Positions 52,669 through 61,876 of a stretch of DNA of 64,000 nucleotides are shown one piece after another. Position 1 is the first letter of the stretch; the number at the start of each line of letters is the position of its first letter. Both the position numbers and the translations under genes were made by a program. Below the pieces are notes generated by a model. That model was given only the letters and a program-made list of their open reading frames with translations. It was not told the origin of the DNA and did no database searches. Source of the stretch: Deinococcales bacterium (GTDB lineage Bacteria > Deinococcota > Deinococci > Deinococcales > JAAFIG01); the NCBI GenBank assembly GCA_013298595.1, contig JAAFIG010000011.1, positions 61,090 to 125,089 on the forward strand, in the 5' to 3' direction.

Positions 52669-52714
52669 TCTGTGTGGGTAAACAACAATTGTTGTTTTGC
52701 TGTATTTTCCTTGC

Positions 52715-53704
52715 TTACTGACTTGTTCCACCAATAGCAATAATGTCGAGGTCGCCTGCAGTTAAACGACATTCAAGGGTGGCTCTGGCTGCTCCAAGTC
52801 TGCCTTCGAGGTTGCCTCCAACCATGCGTTTTTCGGTTTGCGTTAAAATAAAGCCTTTGGCACTGACATCACCTGCGGTGGTACTGGCTTTTAGGGCAAC
52901 ACTTGAACCTGGTAGGAGTTCAACATTGACATCGCCAGCTAAGGCATGAACGTGTGAAGCGCCGTTCTCGAGTTTGGTTTTAATTTTAATATCACCTGCT
53001 TTGGCATTGACCATAAAACTCGTGGCTCCTTCAATGGTGACATCGCCGGCACTGATGTCAAGTTGGACAGCACCTTGGACATTAATAATGTCTATATCGC
53101 CGGCAACAGCTTTGACTTCAAGGTTAGCAAGGTGTTCTGGTACGCGTACCTCGAGTTGCACGGGTAAGGCTCTGCCGATGGTTTTAATGACAGTGTTCAG
53201 CCAACCAATTTCGGTGGGGTCGTCTATGTTGCCATGAGCGACAAGACGAGCGCTGTTGCTGTTACCGCGTGTGTCTAATTCGAGTCTGCCATTTTTAACA
53301 GTGGCTTCGATGCGGTTTAAACCGGGTACGCCTGTGATGTGAATATCGCCGCTGTTGGCATTGATTTCTAAATGGTTGATGTTCTCGAGGTTGATGCTGG
53401 TGGTATTGGCATCGGTTTTTGTGTGGGTGCTGATATCCACTTCAATTTTTGGCACTTTTGGAGTTGGTGGAGTTGGTGGTGTTGGCGGCGTGACGGGAGT
53501 AACAGGTGTGACAACAACAGGTGGCGGTGGCGGTGGGGCAGGTTGGGCTTTTGGTGGTGGCGGTGGTACAGGGGCGCTTCCTGTGAGGGCTTCTGAGGTG
53601 GTCTCGCCGGCTGGCTCGAGGGCACGGATGAGTTTGTTAGCTTCTTCTGGGCTGATTTTGCCTTGTCGTAGAAGATTTTCGATGCGTTGGCGGAACGGAT
53701 CCAT
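52715..53704 (-). CDS. DUF4097 beta-helix protein with SHOCT-like N-terminus
   Basis: 329 residues. The N-terminal module (FRQRIENLLRQGKISPEEANKLIRAL) is followed by a Pro-rich linker of about 40 residues, and then a DUF4097 repeated beta domain with recurring phrases (INANSGDIHITGVPG, VKAVAGDIDIINVQG, LDISAGDVTIEGATS, VNAKAGDIKIKTK, VHALAGDVNVELLPG). LiaX and YvlB have the same two-part plan. LiaX detects cell-envelope antibiotics at the cell surface in Enterococcus. No signal peptide is present here. The start has AAAGGAG upstream. Confidence 0.85.
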   Translation of the reverse strand: MDPFRQRIENLLRQGKISPEEANKLIRALEPAGETTSEALTGSAPVPPPPPKAQPAPPPPPPVVVTPVTPVTPPTPPTPPTPKVPKIEVDISTHTKTDANTTSINLENINHLEINANSGDIHITGVPGLNRIEATVKNGRLELDTRGNSNSARLVAHGNIDDPTEIGWLNTVIKTIGRALPVQLEVRVPEHLANLEVKAVAGDIDIINVQGAVQLDISAGDVTIEGATSFMVNAKAGDIKIKTKLENGASHVHALAGDVNVELLPGSSVALKASTTAGDVSAKGFILTQTEKRMVGGNLEGRLGAARATLECRLTAGDLDIIAIGGTSQ

Positions 53705-53741
53705 TGTTTCTCCTTTTGGGTTTTGGAACCCTTGTAAAAAT

Positions 53742-53770
53742 AATGTAAAATAAATATTACAATTTGTCAA
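53742..53770 (-). promoter_or_regulatory. Promoter of DUF4097/SHOCT-like operon
   Basis: TTGACA (53765-53770) and TACATT (53742-53747) on the minus strand, 17 bp apart. TGTAAAA occurs at 53733 and 53744 on the plus strand, 11 bp apart, over the -10 and start region. TTGTAA (53732-53737) and TTACAA (53757-53762) form an inverted repeat, so a regulator could bind here. Confidence 0.6.
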
Positions 53771-53878
53771 GTTTCATTTTCTAATTAGAATTTACCAATC
53801 CTTTATCTGTTTGGGTTCTAAAAAATTCAAAACAGAATACTAGCCTCTTTGACAGGTGGTTTTTTTGCTTTCTCAGGG

Positions 53879-53884
53879 TAAACT
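53879..53884 (+). promoter_or_regulatory. -10 box, leaderless promoter of HExxH gene
   Basis: TAAACT six bases before the GTG at 53891. It decides the start, since no ribosome site is present. Confidence 0.5.
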
Positions 53885-53890
53885 AATCAA

Positions 53891-55093
53891 GTGTTCGATC
53901 CAGAAACTTTCCAAAGCACCTTCCTTGAACTAACCCGCAAGCCACTCTGGGCAGGATTTGCACCACTCGAGATTCCACTGCTGATTTGGGATGGTAACCG
54001 CACCTATGCTTTTAATCATCCAAACCCACCACCTCCTTTTGAAGCCGAATGGGATTGGTACGTGATGGAAGGACGAGCCGAAACAATCATTGGCAACAGC
54101 AGCGGCACCCTCGAGTTTTTACCTGTTGCCACAGTCATGGCAGCTAACCTCGAGACCGCAGATGCCGCAGCCATTGCGATTCATGAAGCATTTCATGTTT
54201 TTCAAGGAATGCAGTACCCCTTATGGACAACCAATGAACTGGACGCACTGACCTACCCACTATTTGACATAGATGTGTTGGCATTGCGCCGCATTGAAAG
54301 CCGTGCCTTATCAAAAGCCCTTGCCCTCCAAGACCTTGGTTGGGTCAGAGCTGCTTTAAAAGCTCGAGCTTCGAGATATGCCAAACTTGCCGAAAAACAC
54401 CGTATTTACGAACGAGAACTCGAACGACTCGAAGGCAGTGCGTATTTTGTCGAAGGACGAGCCAGAGGCGAAGCCACAACCATTGCCGAAGAAGATTTCC
54501 CAGCTTCGCAAATACGTGCTCGAACCTATGCTTCTGGCAGAGCTTGGATTGAACTTTTAACACGGTTTGCTCCGCAATCGCTACGCGACTTAAACAAAGA
54601 ATATGCCGATGTGTTGCTCAGACCCGTCGCCAAAAGTGCTCCAGAACGCCCATTAACTTTTGCCATTCTCGAGTACGAACGCGAACGGGCTGCACAAGAT
54701 ATTGCGGCTTTACAAGCCCAACAAGCGGCGAACCGAGCTGAATTTTTTGATGGTTTTGATTTTTTGCTCGAGATTAACAGCCGCATCCCATTACAAGCCC
54801 AAGGTTTTGACCCAATGAACATGCAAATCCTCGAGAACAACGAAATGATTCATAGCCGATATGTGCGTTTAGCCGATGCCAATGGCTCGCTCGAGGTGTT
54901 AAGTGCTCCCAGTTTAACCATCGGTACAGAAAATCCAATGCACATCACCCAAATTTTTGTCAAATTACCCAATCCGCCCAGTGTCAATCGTGGTCAGGTG
55001 TTACGGGTTCAACACGAAAAATTTAAATTAGAATGGAAAAACGCTCAACTTGAATTACTTGACCGTGCTATGCGAATCACCATCGAAGATTAA
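53891..55093 (+). CDS. Uncharacterised protein with HExxH metal motif
   Basis: 400 residues, GTG start. AAIAIHEAFHVFQGMQ near residue 98 carries HExxH, and LEGSAYFVEGRARGEA near residue 180 could supply the third Glu ligand, as in gluzincin metallopeptidases. There is no signal peptide, so a cytoplasmic enzyme is likely. I do not recognise the family; DUF-type peptidases of the MA clan have this layout. The last codons overlap the convergent rsmF-like gene by four bases. Confidence 0.6.
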   Translation: MFDPETFQSTFLELTRKPLWAGFAPLEIPLLIWDGNRTYAFNHPNPPPPFEAEWDWYVMEGRAETIIGNSSGTLEFLPVATVMAANLETADAAAIAIHEAFHVFQGMQYPLWTTNELDALTYPLFDIDVLALRRIESRALSKALALQDLGWVRAALKARASRYAKLAEKHRIYERELERLEGSAYFVEGRARGEATTIAEEDFPASQIRARTYASGRAWIELLTRFAPQSLRDLNKEYADVLLRPVAKSAPERPLTFAILEYERERAAQDIAALQAQQAANRAEFFDGFDFLLEINSRIPLQAQGFDPMNMQILENNEMIHSRYVRLADANGSLEVLSAPSLTIGTENPMHITQIFVKLPNPPSVNRGQVLRVQHEKFKLEWKNAQLELLDRAMRITIED

Positions 55094-56412
55094 TCTTCAT
55101 CTGTCTCGAGCTGGAAAATTTTGCCACGCAAATGCTTAGGGTAATGATTTTTAATCGTGCTACCGACGTGTTTACCCCAACCAAGCGCAAAACCTTGGGT
55201 CTGCAAAACCAGCCAACCAGTACTCCCCACTCGAGTGATTGTTTCACCGCGTAAAAAAGCAGCGATTTCATCAGCTTCGATTTCGAGTACTGCTTTTTGC
55301 TGAACTCGAGAAAGCCCATGATGAGGTTCAAGCCTATTTTTCTCGAGATGTGCCACAGGAATACCTGCACGCAATGCCCGAATACCATTTAAATCAGGCA
55401 TTTCAGGATGCGCCATATGGATTTCACCACGCCACTCGAGCGGCACACCAGCAGGAACAACAAATTCGTCTAGGAATTCACGCCAGATTTTGCTACTCAC
55501 AGCGCGTAACTCGGTGACTGCATGCACAGGATCGCCAGTGTTTTTGCGTAACCGAGCCAGAAAATGCCCTTCACCACGAATTTCATGTGGAAACAATCTC
55601 GAGCCAATACCACCAATGCCAGCTCGAAAACCGGGTATTTCCTCGAGCGAAAATTCTGGGTGCACCTTCAGAAACTGATTGATCACAGCTTCGTTTTCGG
55701 CAATCGAAAAAGTACAGGTGCTATAAACCAATACCCCATTTTCGGCGAGTAATGCGGCTGCATGCTCGAGAATTGCCAGTTGCCGCACAGCACAAGTTTG
55801 CACATGAGCTTCAGACCAACTTTGAATTGCTGCTTCGTGCTTCCGAAACATTCCTTCACCGCTGCAAGGTGCATCCACTAAAACCCGATCAAAACTCGCC
55901 CCCCATTTTTGTGCCAATTTTGCAGGTTCTTCGTTCGTTACAACCCCAATACACCCTAAACGCTCGAGGTTTTCGGCTAAAGCCTTAGCTCGAGTCGCAC
56001 TGATTTCATTGCAAACCAACACCCCAGTATTTTGCATCAGTGCAGCCAAATGCGTACTTTTACCACCTGGAGCAGCACATAAATCCAGCACCCGCAAATT
56101 AGGTTTAACCTCGAGTGCTAAAGCCACTGCCTGAGCACTGGCTTCTTGCACATAAAACGCACCTGCATGATGCAAAGCATTGGCACCCAATCGTGCACCT
56201 CGAGGGGCATACAAACCCAGTTCAGACCACGGCACAGCCTCGAGATGCGTGGGTTGCAAAAGCTTTTGTAAATCTGGAGCAGAAACTTTTAGACCATTAG
56301 CCCGAATTGCATACTCGCGTTCACCAGTCTCGAGAGCAACTTTAAAAGCAGCAAACTCTGCACCCAGTAAAGCCTGCATTTGCTCGAGAAATAATTGAGG
56401 TAATTGCCGCAT
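55090..56412 (-). CDS. RNA m5C methyltransferase (RsmF/RsmB/NOL1 family)
   Basis: 440 residues. LDLCAAPGGKSTHLAALMQ is the SAM loop, VLVDAPCSGEGMFRKHE holds one catalytic Cys and YSTCTFSIAENEAVI the other. The C-terminal part (FLRGETITRVGSTGWLVLQTQGFALGWGKHVGSTIKNHYPKHLRG) is the RNA-binding tail seen in YebU/RsmF-type enzymes. It methylates C5 of a cytosine in 16S rRNA or tRNA. The exact target is not predictable. The start has TAGAAT eight bases upstream. Confidence 0.92.
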   Translation of the reverse strand: MRQLPQLFLEQMQALLGAEFAAFKVALETGEREYAIRANGLKVSAPDLQKLLQPTHLEAVPWSELGLYAPRGARLGANALHHAGAFYVQEASAQAVALALEVKPNLRVLDLCAAPGGKSTHLAALMQNTGVLVCNEISATRAKALAENLERLGCIGVVTNEEPAKLAQKWGASFDRVLVDAPCSGEGMFRKHEAAIQSWSEAHVQTCAVRQLAILEHAAALLAENGVLVYSTCTFSIAENEAVINQFLKVHPEFSLEEIPGFRAGIGGIGSRLFPHEIRGEGHFLARLRKNTGDPVHAVTELRAVSSKIWREFLDEFVVPAGVPLEWRGEIHMAHPEMPDLNGIRALRAGIPVAHLEKNRLEPHHGLSRVQQKAVLEIEADEIAAFLRGETITRVGSTGWLVLQTQGFALGWGKHVGSTIKNHYPKHLRGKIFQLETDED

Positions 56413-56476
56413 TTGGGTCTATTCTAGCTTTTTTGAAAATAAAACAAGTCACTCGAGAAATTCTTATTTTCAGCAG

Positions 56477-56482
56477 TACAAT
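56477..56482 (+). promoter_or_regulatory. -10 box, leaderless promoter of secreted protein gene
   Basis: TACAAT six bases before the ATG at 56489. Confidence 0.55.
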
Positions 56483-56488
56483 GTTGCC

Positions 56489-58048
56489 ATGAACACTTTG
56501 AGATGGATGTTACTGCTGCTTTTTGCGGTTTCTATACAAGCTTTTTCGGATGCACGTCCAGACCCCAACCCAGCAGGGAGTGTGCTTGCTCCAGAAGGTG
56601 CAACCAAAGTGCAAATGGTACGAGAACGTGTGCTTTTTGAAATTCAACCAGCCACTACCAAACCCAAATCCCCAGATGTGGCTCGAGTGACTGCCGATTT
56701 TTATTTTCGTAATCGAGGAACTGTTGCTGAACAAATGCAGGTGTTATTTCCAATTGCCAGCGATAGTTTTGATCGGTTTTATACGGGAAAAAATTTAAAA
56801 GTTTGGATTGACGGCACAGAAACACCAACAACTGTTTTGAAAAAACGAGATACCAATGCCGAATATACATGGAAAGCTTTTAACGCAAGTTTTCCACTCG
56901 AGCGTGAAGTGTTTATTCGAGTGCAATACGATACGTACTCACTCGGATTAAATACCTATAACGATGCACAATTTCTCAATAGTTTTGGTTACACCTTTGC
57001 CACAGGAGCACCTTGGTATGGCAAAATTGAAAACATCGAACTGGTCTTACAAATGCCGTACAAAATTTCTCGAGAAAATACGTGGGCAGAAGACCTATTT
57101 GGACAAAAGAACAAACCAACATACCTTGGTAATCAAGCCATTTGGAATTGGCAGAATATCGAACCACTCGAGAATAGTTACCTCGAATTTCAAACTGTAC
57201 CTATTTGGTTATGGAACTCGTATTTAACTGCCCAAGCAGAAGTTAGACAGAAGCCAAAAAATATACAAGCACATCGAACGTTAATCCAATTGATCTTACA
57301 AATGAATTACTGGGGTTACTCTATTTCACAAATTGAAGGCTATCATGATATTCGTCTCGAGCAAGCTTGCCTGAAGGTATTTAAGGAATTTCCTACGGAT
57401 ATGAATATTCGTTTGTTCTGTATTGAAAAAGCCCAAGAGCAAATTTCCCGTGATGGTGTAAGTGAATCAAATCCTGAAATGCAATTTGCATTACGTACCT
57501 TTGCCGAGATTCAAAAAATTGCCCCTTACAATGCAGTAGCCGAAAAAGCATACACAACTATGCAAAATGTATACGAACAAAGTTGGATGACATTACCATT
57601 ACAACCTCCACGACCCAATTCTCGAGGAGCAAGCAAAACGATTACAGCCGCAGAAACAGTGAAAACTATAGCCCAATACGCTGCTTTGAAACCCCAAGCA
57701 ACAAAGATTTGTAACGACTTATTGATACAGAAACGCGAGGATTTTAGTCGATTAGATATATACATTGGTGATGGTGTCTCTTATCAATATAAACTCGAGA
57801 AAAATTTTGCTTTTACTAACAGCAAAAAGCAAAACCTTAATGCTTGGAAAGCCATTCTCGAGCAAGCATTAACCCAATTTGGACGTTATTGGAACACACC
57901 AATGTGGGGAGCCGATAATCAATGGCAATTGCGTTGGTTTGCTAACCTAGATGGCTCGAGACGTTATGCTGTTGGTCTGAAAATACTGCCCAATAAAACA
58001 GTTGCTGTTTGTATGCAAACGTATTTGCGTTCCAAAAAGAAATTCTAA
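56489..58048 (+). CDS. Secreted protein, unknown function
   Basis: 519 residues with a signal peptide (MNTLRWMLLLLFAVSIQAFSDA). The first domain (VRERVLFEIQPA, VTADFYFRNRGTVAEQMQVLFPIA, VFIRVQYDTY) resembles DUF4424/VIT-like beta folds. The rest is helical with many aromatic residues, and the C-terminus holds a basic KSKKKF tail. It is likely periplasmic or exported. It is followed 39 bp later by the YbjN-domain gene with its own -10 box. Confidence 0.65.
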   Translation: MNTLRWMLLLLFAVSIQAFSDARPDPNPAGSVLAPEGATKVQMVRERVLFEIQPATTKPKSPDVARVTADFYFRNRGTVAEQMQVLFPIASDSFDRFYTGKNLKVWIDGTETPTTVLKKRDTNAEYTWKAFNASFPLEREVFIRVQYDTYSLGLNTYNDAQFLNSFGYTFATGAPWYGKIENIELVLQMPYKISRENTWAEDLFGQKNKPTYLGNQAIWNWQNIEPLENSYLEFQTVPIWLWNSYLTAQAEVRQKPKNIQAHRTLIQLILQMNYWGYSISQIEGYHDIRLEQACLKVFKEFPTDMNIRLFCIEKAQEQISRDGVSESNPEMQFALRTFAEIQKIAPYNAVAEKAYTTMQNVYEQSWMTLPLQPPRPNSRGASKTITAAETVKTIAQYAALKPQATKICNDLLIQKREDFSRLDIYIGDGVSYQYKLEKNFAFTNSKKQNLNAWKAILEQALTQFGRYWNTPMWGADNQWQLRWFANLDGSRRYAVGLKILPNKTVAVCMQTYLRSKKKF

Positions 58049-58087
58049 AATGTAAGCCCAAAATAAGCGCTTGTGCTACCATATCGT

Positions 58088-58582
58088 ATGACTTCTCGAG
58101 TTATTTTATTGGGAGTTGCACTAAGCATCAGTGCAGCTATGGCATGGGCACAAACCAGTAAGCAACAACAAGGCACTTACAATGTTCGTGAAAAAGTCAG
58201 TGGCAAAGAAATTTTTGATTTAATTACCAAAGAAGGTTACAAACCAGTACTTGGTAAGGATTCCGACGGTGACCCAAAAGTAGAATTTAAAATTCAAGGT
58301 AAAAGCGTTGCCATTTTCTTTTATGATTGTAAAAAAACCCCACTCTGCACAAACTTAGCTATTTCAGCAGGTTGGGACATCAATAAGCCACTGGATAACA
58401 AAAAATTACTTGCCTTTAATTTCGATCAACGTTTTGCTCGAGCCAGCATAGACGAAGAAAACGATCCGTACCTCGAATCAGATTTCGATTTCACAAGTGG
58501 CGCAACCCTAGAAGGTTTTGTTGAATGGATTAAAACCTATGCAGGGCAACTTGATGAATTTGAAAGCACTTTTAAATTATAA
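58088..58582 (+). CDS. Secreted YbjN-domain protein
   Basis: 164 residues from the ATG at 58088, which follows a TACCAT box (58077-58082) by five bases. The frame from 58073 would begin before that box. A signal peptide (RVILLGVALSISAAMAWAQ) is followed by a YbjN-like domain with IFDLITKEGYKPVL, FYDCKKTPLCTNLAISAGW and LLAFNFDQRFARASIDEENDPYLESDFDF. YbjN proteins are small modulators of unknown mechanism in many bacteria. A strong terminator follows. Confidence 0.82.
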   Translation: MTSRVILLGVALSISAAMAWAQTSKQQQGTYNVREKVSGKEIFDLITKEGYKPVLGKDSDGDPKVEFKIQGKSVAIFFYDCKKTPLCTNLAISAGWDINKPLDNKKLLAFNFDQRFARASIDEENDPYLESDFDFTSGATLEGFVEWIKTYAGQLDEFESTFKL

Positions 58583-58625
58583 AAAATAAGGTCAAAGTGT
58601 CCCATCTGTACTTTGACCTTATTTT
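58583..58625. terminator. Bidirectional terminator
   Basis: 16-base arms, AAAATAAGGTCAAAGT (58583-58598) and ACTTTGACCTTATTTT (58610-58625), between convergent ybjN-like and xth genes. Confidence 0.9.
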
Positions 58626-59384
58626 CTAAGCTTCAAACTCGAGAATCACAGGGGCATGGTCGCTAAAGAATTTTTCACGATAAATCCGCGCACTTTTAGC
58701 TCGAGCTGCTAAATTCTTCGTGCACAACTGATAATCGATACGCCAACCAACATTGTTCTCTCTGGCACGACCACGATTAGACCACCACGAGAAATGCTCG
58801 GTTTCGCCCACCAATTGACGAAAAACATCATGAAAACCCTGCTCGAGTAACGTTGTCATCCAAGCGCGTTCCTCGGGTAAAAAACCACTACTCTCGAGGT
58901 TGCTACGCCAGTTTTTTAAATCAATTTTCTGATGAGCAATATTTAAATCACCAGCCAATAAAACATCTGTGCTTGCAGCTAAATTGTGCAACCACGGTGT
59001 GAACACATTCAAAAAACGGTACTTTGCCTCTTGGCGCTCTAAGCTACTCGAGCCACTGGGAAAGTACGCACTAATTGCAGACCACGTATCAAATTCGATC
59101 CGCAACACTCGCCCTTCGGCATCAAATTCTTCGGAACCAAAACCCATATGAATAGCCTTAGGCTCGAGCTTAGAAAGAATACCCACACCGCTATACCCAG
59201 GTTTACTGGCAGCAAACCAATGCGCTTTGTAATCGGGCAACAAAGTCAGAGCAGGTAATTGATGCTCGAGTGCCCGAACTTCTTGTAATAAAATCAGGTC
59301 GGCGTTTTCTGTAGCTAACCACTCGAGCAGACCTTTTTGAGTGGCACTACGAATACCGTTGACGTTTAAAGTAATCACTTTCAT
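58626..59384 (-). CDS. xth: Exodeoxyribonuclease III
   Basis: 252 residues. ITLNVNGIRSATQKGLLEWL, DLILLQEVRA, LLAGDLNIAHQKIDL, WRIDYQLCTKNL and KFFSDHAPVILEFEA contain the metal and catalytic residues (N, E, D/N, D, H) of the EEP endonuclease superfamily. The length and end match ExoIII/Xth, an AP endonuclease and 3'-phosphatase of base excision repair. There is no signal peptide. Confidence 0.93.
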   Translation of the reverse strand: MKVITLNVNGIRSATQKGLLEWLATENADLILLQEVRALEHQLPALTLLPDYKAHWFAASKPGYSGVGILSKLEPKAIHMGFGSEEFDAEGRVLRIEFDTWSAISAYFPSGSSSLERQEAKYRFLNVFTPWLHNLAASTDVLLAGDLNIAHQKIDLKNWRSNLESSGFLPEERAWMTTLLEQGFHDVFRQLVGETEHFSWWSNRGRARENNVGWRIDYQLCTKNLAARAKSARIYREKFFSDHAPVILEFEA

Positions 59385-59463
59385 GCTGTGTATTATGCCG
59401 TATTTGATTGTGAAAAAGAGCCATTACTTAGAAAGTTTACTTGGGAATCTCGAGATAAAGAAA

Positions 59464-59485
59464 AGGATGGGCATTTGCCCATCCT
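59464..59485 (-). terminator. Terminator after PA14 lipoprotein gene
   Basis: AGGATGGGC (59464-59472) and GCCCATCCT (59477-59485) with a four-base loop. On the minus strand it is followed by TTTCTTT. Confidence 0.82.
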
Positions 59486-59503
59486 CAACAATTAAGTGTT
59501 TTC

Positions 59504-61876
59504 CTAGATTCTAGGGATTCTATCCGCAATAATATAGGTCGGAAATGGGTCGATACGACCATTGACCAACATATAACCAGAGCTTATGTTTCTATCATTC
59601 CAAAGTTTAAGCACTTTGGAAATTTTAGCAGCCAACCAATTGCCTCGGTTGACAAGATTCAAAGGGTTACGATCCCAAATGCAACCGTCTGGATAAATAT
59701 CCTCATAAATATCTTCAGTAACATTCTCAATATACTCCCAATTTGCCGAGGAGACAGGCTCTGCAAGTCCTTCAAGTCTATCTGTAAATCCAAGAATACT
59801 ATTACCCGTGAATATATGCCCTTTTGTGCGCGTATTATCTACAAAATTACATTTAACACTGCCAACCCACACGGCAACTGGAATTGTTAATACGTTACCA
59901 CCAACACACTGGAGCGTTACGCCTACGCTTAAAGTGGGAGCATTAGTTGCATTACTCGAGATAGTAATAGTACCCTTCAGAATTCCAACTGTACTACCAC
60001 AATTACCTGTAATTGGAATGTTATAACCACTCGAGTTAGGTGCAATAGCAGCAGGAATTCTATTGTCTACTGTAACTGAAGCACCTGACAAATTAAATGC
60101 TGGGTCTGGCACAAAACTACCAATGCTCGAGATGAGCAAATCAATCGTTCCGTCAGGATTAGTAACCGTTATTGATCCTGAGGTAGATTTAGTGATTGGA
60201 GCAGTCATTGGAGTGGTAGTAGCCGCTATTTTTGCTTCATCAGCGCATTCAATTCGTATTAGTATCTCGAAGGGACTTGCCAAATTTCTTGCATTGTGAG
60301 TTAAAGTAATAGTCTTATGCAATATAGCAGGTATAGAAGGACATGACCAGAAAAGTATAAAAGGAATGGTTTGACCTGGAGCAAGATTAGAGTTACCGTT
60401 AGAGATTCCAGAAATGCGATCATCTCCAAACGATGTCCATTGAAGTGAAAGTGTACCTTTAGAAGAACTAGAATTTTCAAAAACCACTCTTGGGTCGATG
60501 ACTCCGCTACTATTTAATTTCTTTCGCAGAGAAATACTTTGAGGTGTTACAATTAAATCAGGTTGACAACCTTTATCAGCATTATCTTTAAGACACTGCA
60601 AGTAATCTTGCCATGCTTGGATTCGTTTATTCCATAAGACTGCAACATCGAATGGTGCGGCTCCACCGAAAACCCAAGTGAATGCGATTCTTGAACCGTC
60701 AAAAAATTTCTGAATTTTACCAGCAGGGATTGGTGCAAGCGCTAAAATCCACTCAGTAACTGCTGCACTTAATTGACAGGTTAAATCTCTAAAATCGTTT
60801 GCTTTTGCATCGCAATTGCCAGCACATGGTGGTGGTGGCGGTAACCAATCACACCCGAAAAAATCGACTAAGTATTGTGGACGAACTGTATTTGTTGAAC
60901 TGCTAACACTGATAGTTGAACCGCCAAAATTAGCATTAAAATTGGCAATTTTTTTCATTAAGCTAAAAGAATCCGCATTAGTGGCGGTGCCGTTGATAAA
61001 AGTAGTCATGTCTCCAAGGTCTGCGGATAATCCAGAAATAAGTTCAGAGATTTTCCCAGTTGCGTTTGATTGTGCATACTGGAGAATAAAACTCACTTTT
61101 TGATCTTTAATCTCCGATACAAGGAAATCATTTCCATCTACGTCAGTGGCGGAAATTTTGAAGCGGTCGGGTGTTCTAATGACACTTGTCGTTAAGAAAT
61201 CGAAACGCAAATTCTTACTTTGTAGACTTGGAAGTGCATTAAGAATTTGAATAGCTGTTAAAACATCACTGCCTGTTGGGTATAATTTTGCTTGTGGCAC
61301 AACTTGTCTCGTTCGGCTCGTACTTTGCCACTCGAGTTTCACTGCTCCTGCATTGGTTGCATTACGGTAATACTCGAGTCGAATGTCGTACTTGGTATTG
61401 GCTATTAAATCCACTGTTCCACTACGAACTCGGTTCACTCCATCTTTCCAATCATTGACCAAAGCTTGACCATTCACCATTAATCTAGCTCCGTCACTCG
61501 AGGTTACGTAAAACGTGTACTTTTGAGTGTATTGAGGTTGGATTTGACCTGTCCATCTGACGCTATACGTGGTTTTGGCGATGCCTGTTACTGGGCTGTT
61601 GTTGTTCCATGTTTTGTTGATGGTGGCATCTATTTGTGTTTTTTTGGTTCCAGTGAAATCCATGTTATCAAAATAATCACCTGTTAAACCTTGGGTTGTG
61701 GCTGCGGCTAAACTGAGTGTGCCATCTTCGTTTTCGACTTGCATTCCAGTTATGTTGTTTGGGTCTGGGTTGTTTGGTGTTGGTGTTTGGTTACAAGCGG
61801 CGAATAGGAAGAGTAAACTAAAAGCTGCGATGTATCGCTGGGTGCTATGGCTTATATTTCTGAAGTACTGTTTCAT
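59504..61876 (-). CDS. PA14-domain lipoprotein
   Basis: 790 residues. The signal sequence ends in LFLFAACNQTPTP, a lipobox. Residues about 60-200 form a PA14 domain (GLTGDYFDNMDFTGTKKTQ, YSVRWTGQIQPQYTQKYTFYVTSSDGARLMVNGQ), a beta-barrel that often binds carbohydrate. A middle domain of about 250 residues is followed by choice-of-anchor-type beta domains with repeated VTPQSISL and GTLSLQWTSFG-like phrases. The function is unknown, though attachment or surface display is plausible. 60131-61330 has no CTCGAG at all, so that part may be foreign or fast-evolving. A GAGGAGG ribosome site precedes the ATG. Confidence 0.85.
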   Translation of the reverse strand: MKQYFRNISHSTQRYIAAFSLLFLFAACNQTPTPNNPDPNNITGMQVENEDGTLSLAAATTQGLTGDYFDNMDFTGTKKTQIDATINKTWNNNSPVTGIAKTTYSVRWTGQIQPQYTQKYTFYVTSSDGARLMVNGQALVNDWKDGVNRVRSGTVDLIANTKYDIRLEYYRNATNAGAVKLEWQSTSRTRQVVPQAKLYPTGSDVLTAIQILNALPSLQSKNLRFDFLTTSVIRTPDRFKISATDVDGNDFLVSEIKDQKVSFILQYAQSNATGKISELISGLSADLGDMTTFINGTATNADSFSLMKKIANFNANFGGSTISVSSSTNTVRPQYLVDFFGCDWLPPPPPCAGNCDAKANDFRDLTCQLSAAVTEWILALAPIPAGKIQKFFDGSRIAFTWVFGGAAPFDVAVLWNKRIQAWQDYLQCLKDNADKGCQPDLIVTPQSISLRKKLNSSGVIDPRVVFENSSSSKGTLSLQWTSFGDDRISGISNGNSNLAPGQTIPFILFWSCPSIPAILHKTITLTHNARNLASPFEILIRIECADEAKIAATTTPMTAPITKSTSGSITVTNPDGTIDLLISSIGSFVPDPAFNLSGASVTVDNRIPAAIAPNSSGYNIPITGNCGSTVGILKGTITISSNATNAPTLSVGVTLQCVGGNVLTIPVAVWVGSVKCNFVDNTRTKGHIFTGNSILGFTDRLEGLAEPVSSANWEYIENVTEDIYEDIYPDGCIWDRNPLNLVNRGNWLAAKISKVLKLWNDRNISSGYMLVNGRIDPFPTYIIADRIPRI

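Noticed and set aside
52743-53753. Plus-strand frames opposite the DUF4097 gene
   Set aside because: They are Gly/Val-rich shadows of the Pro-rich linker and beta repeats.
19307-56412. A methyltransferase for CTCGAG among the methylases here
   Set aside because: RsmG and the RsmF-like protein carry rRNA methylase motifs, not DNA methylase motifs.
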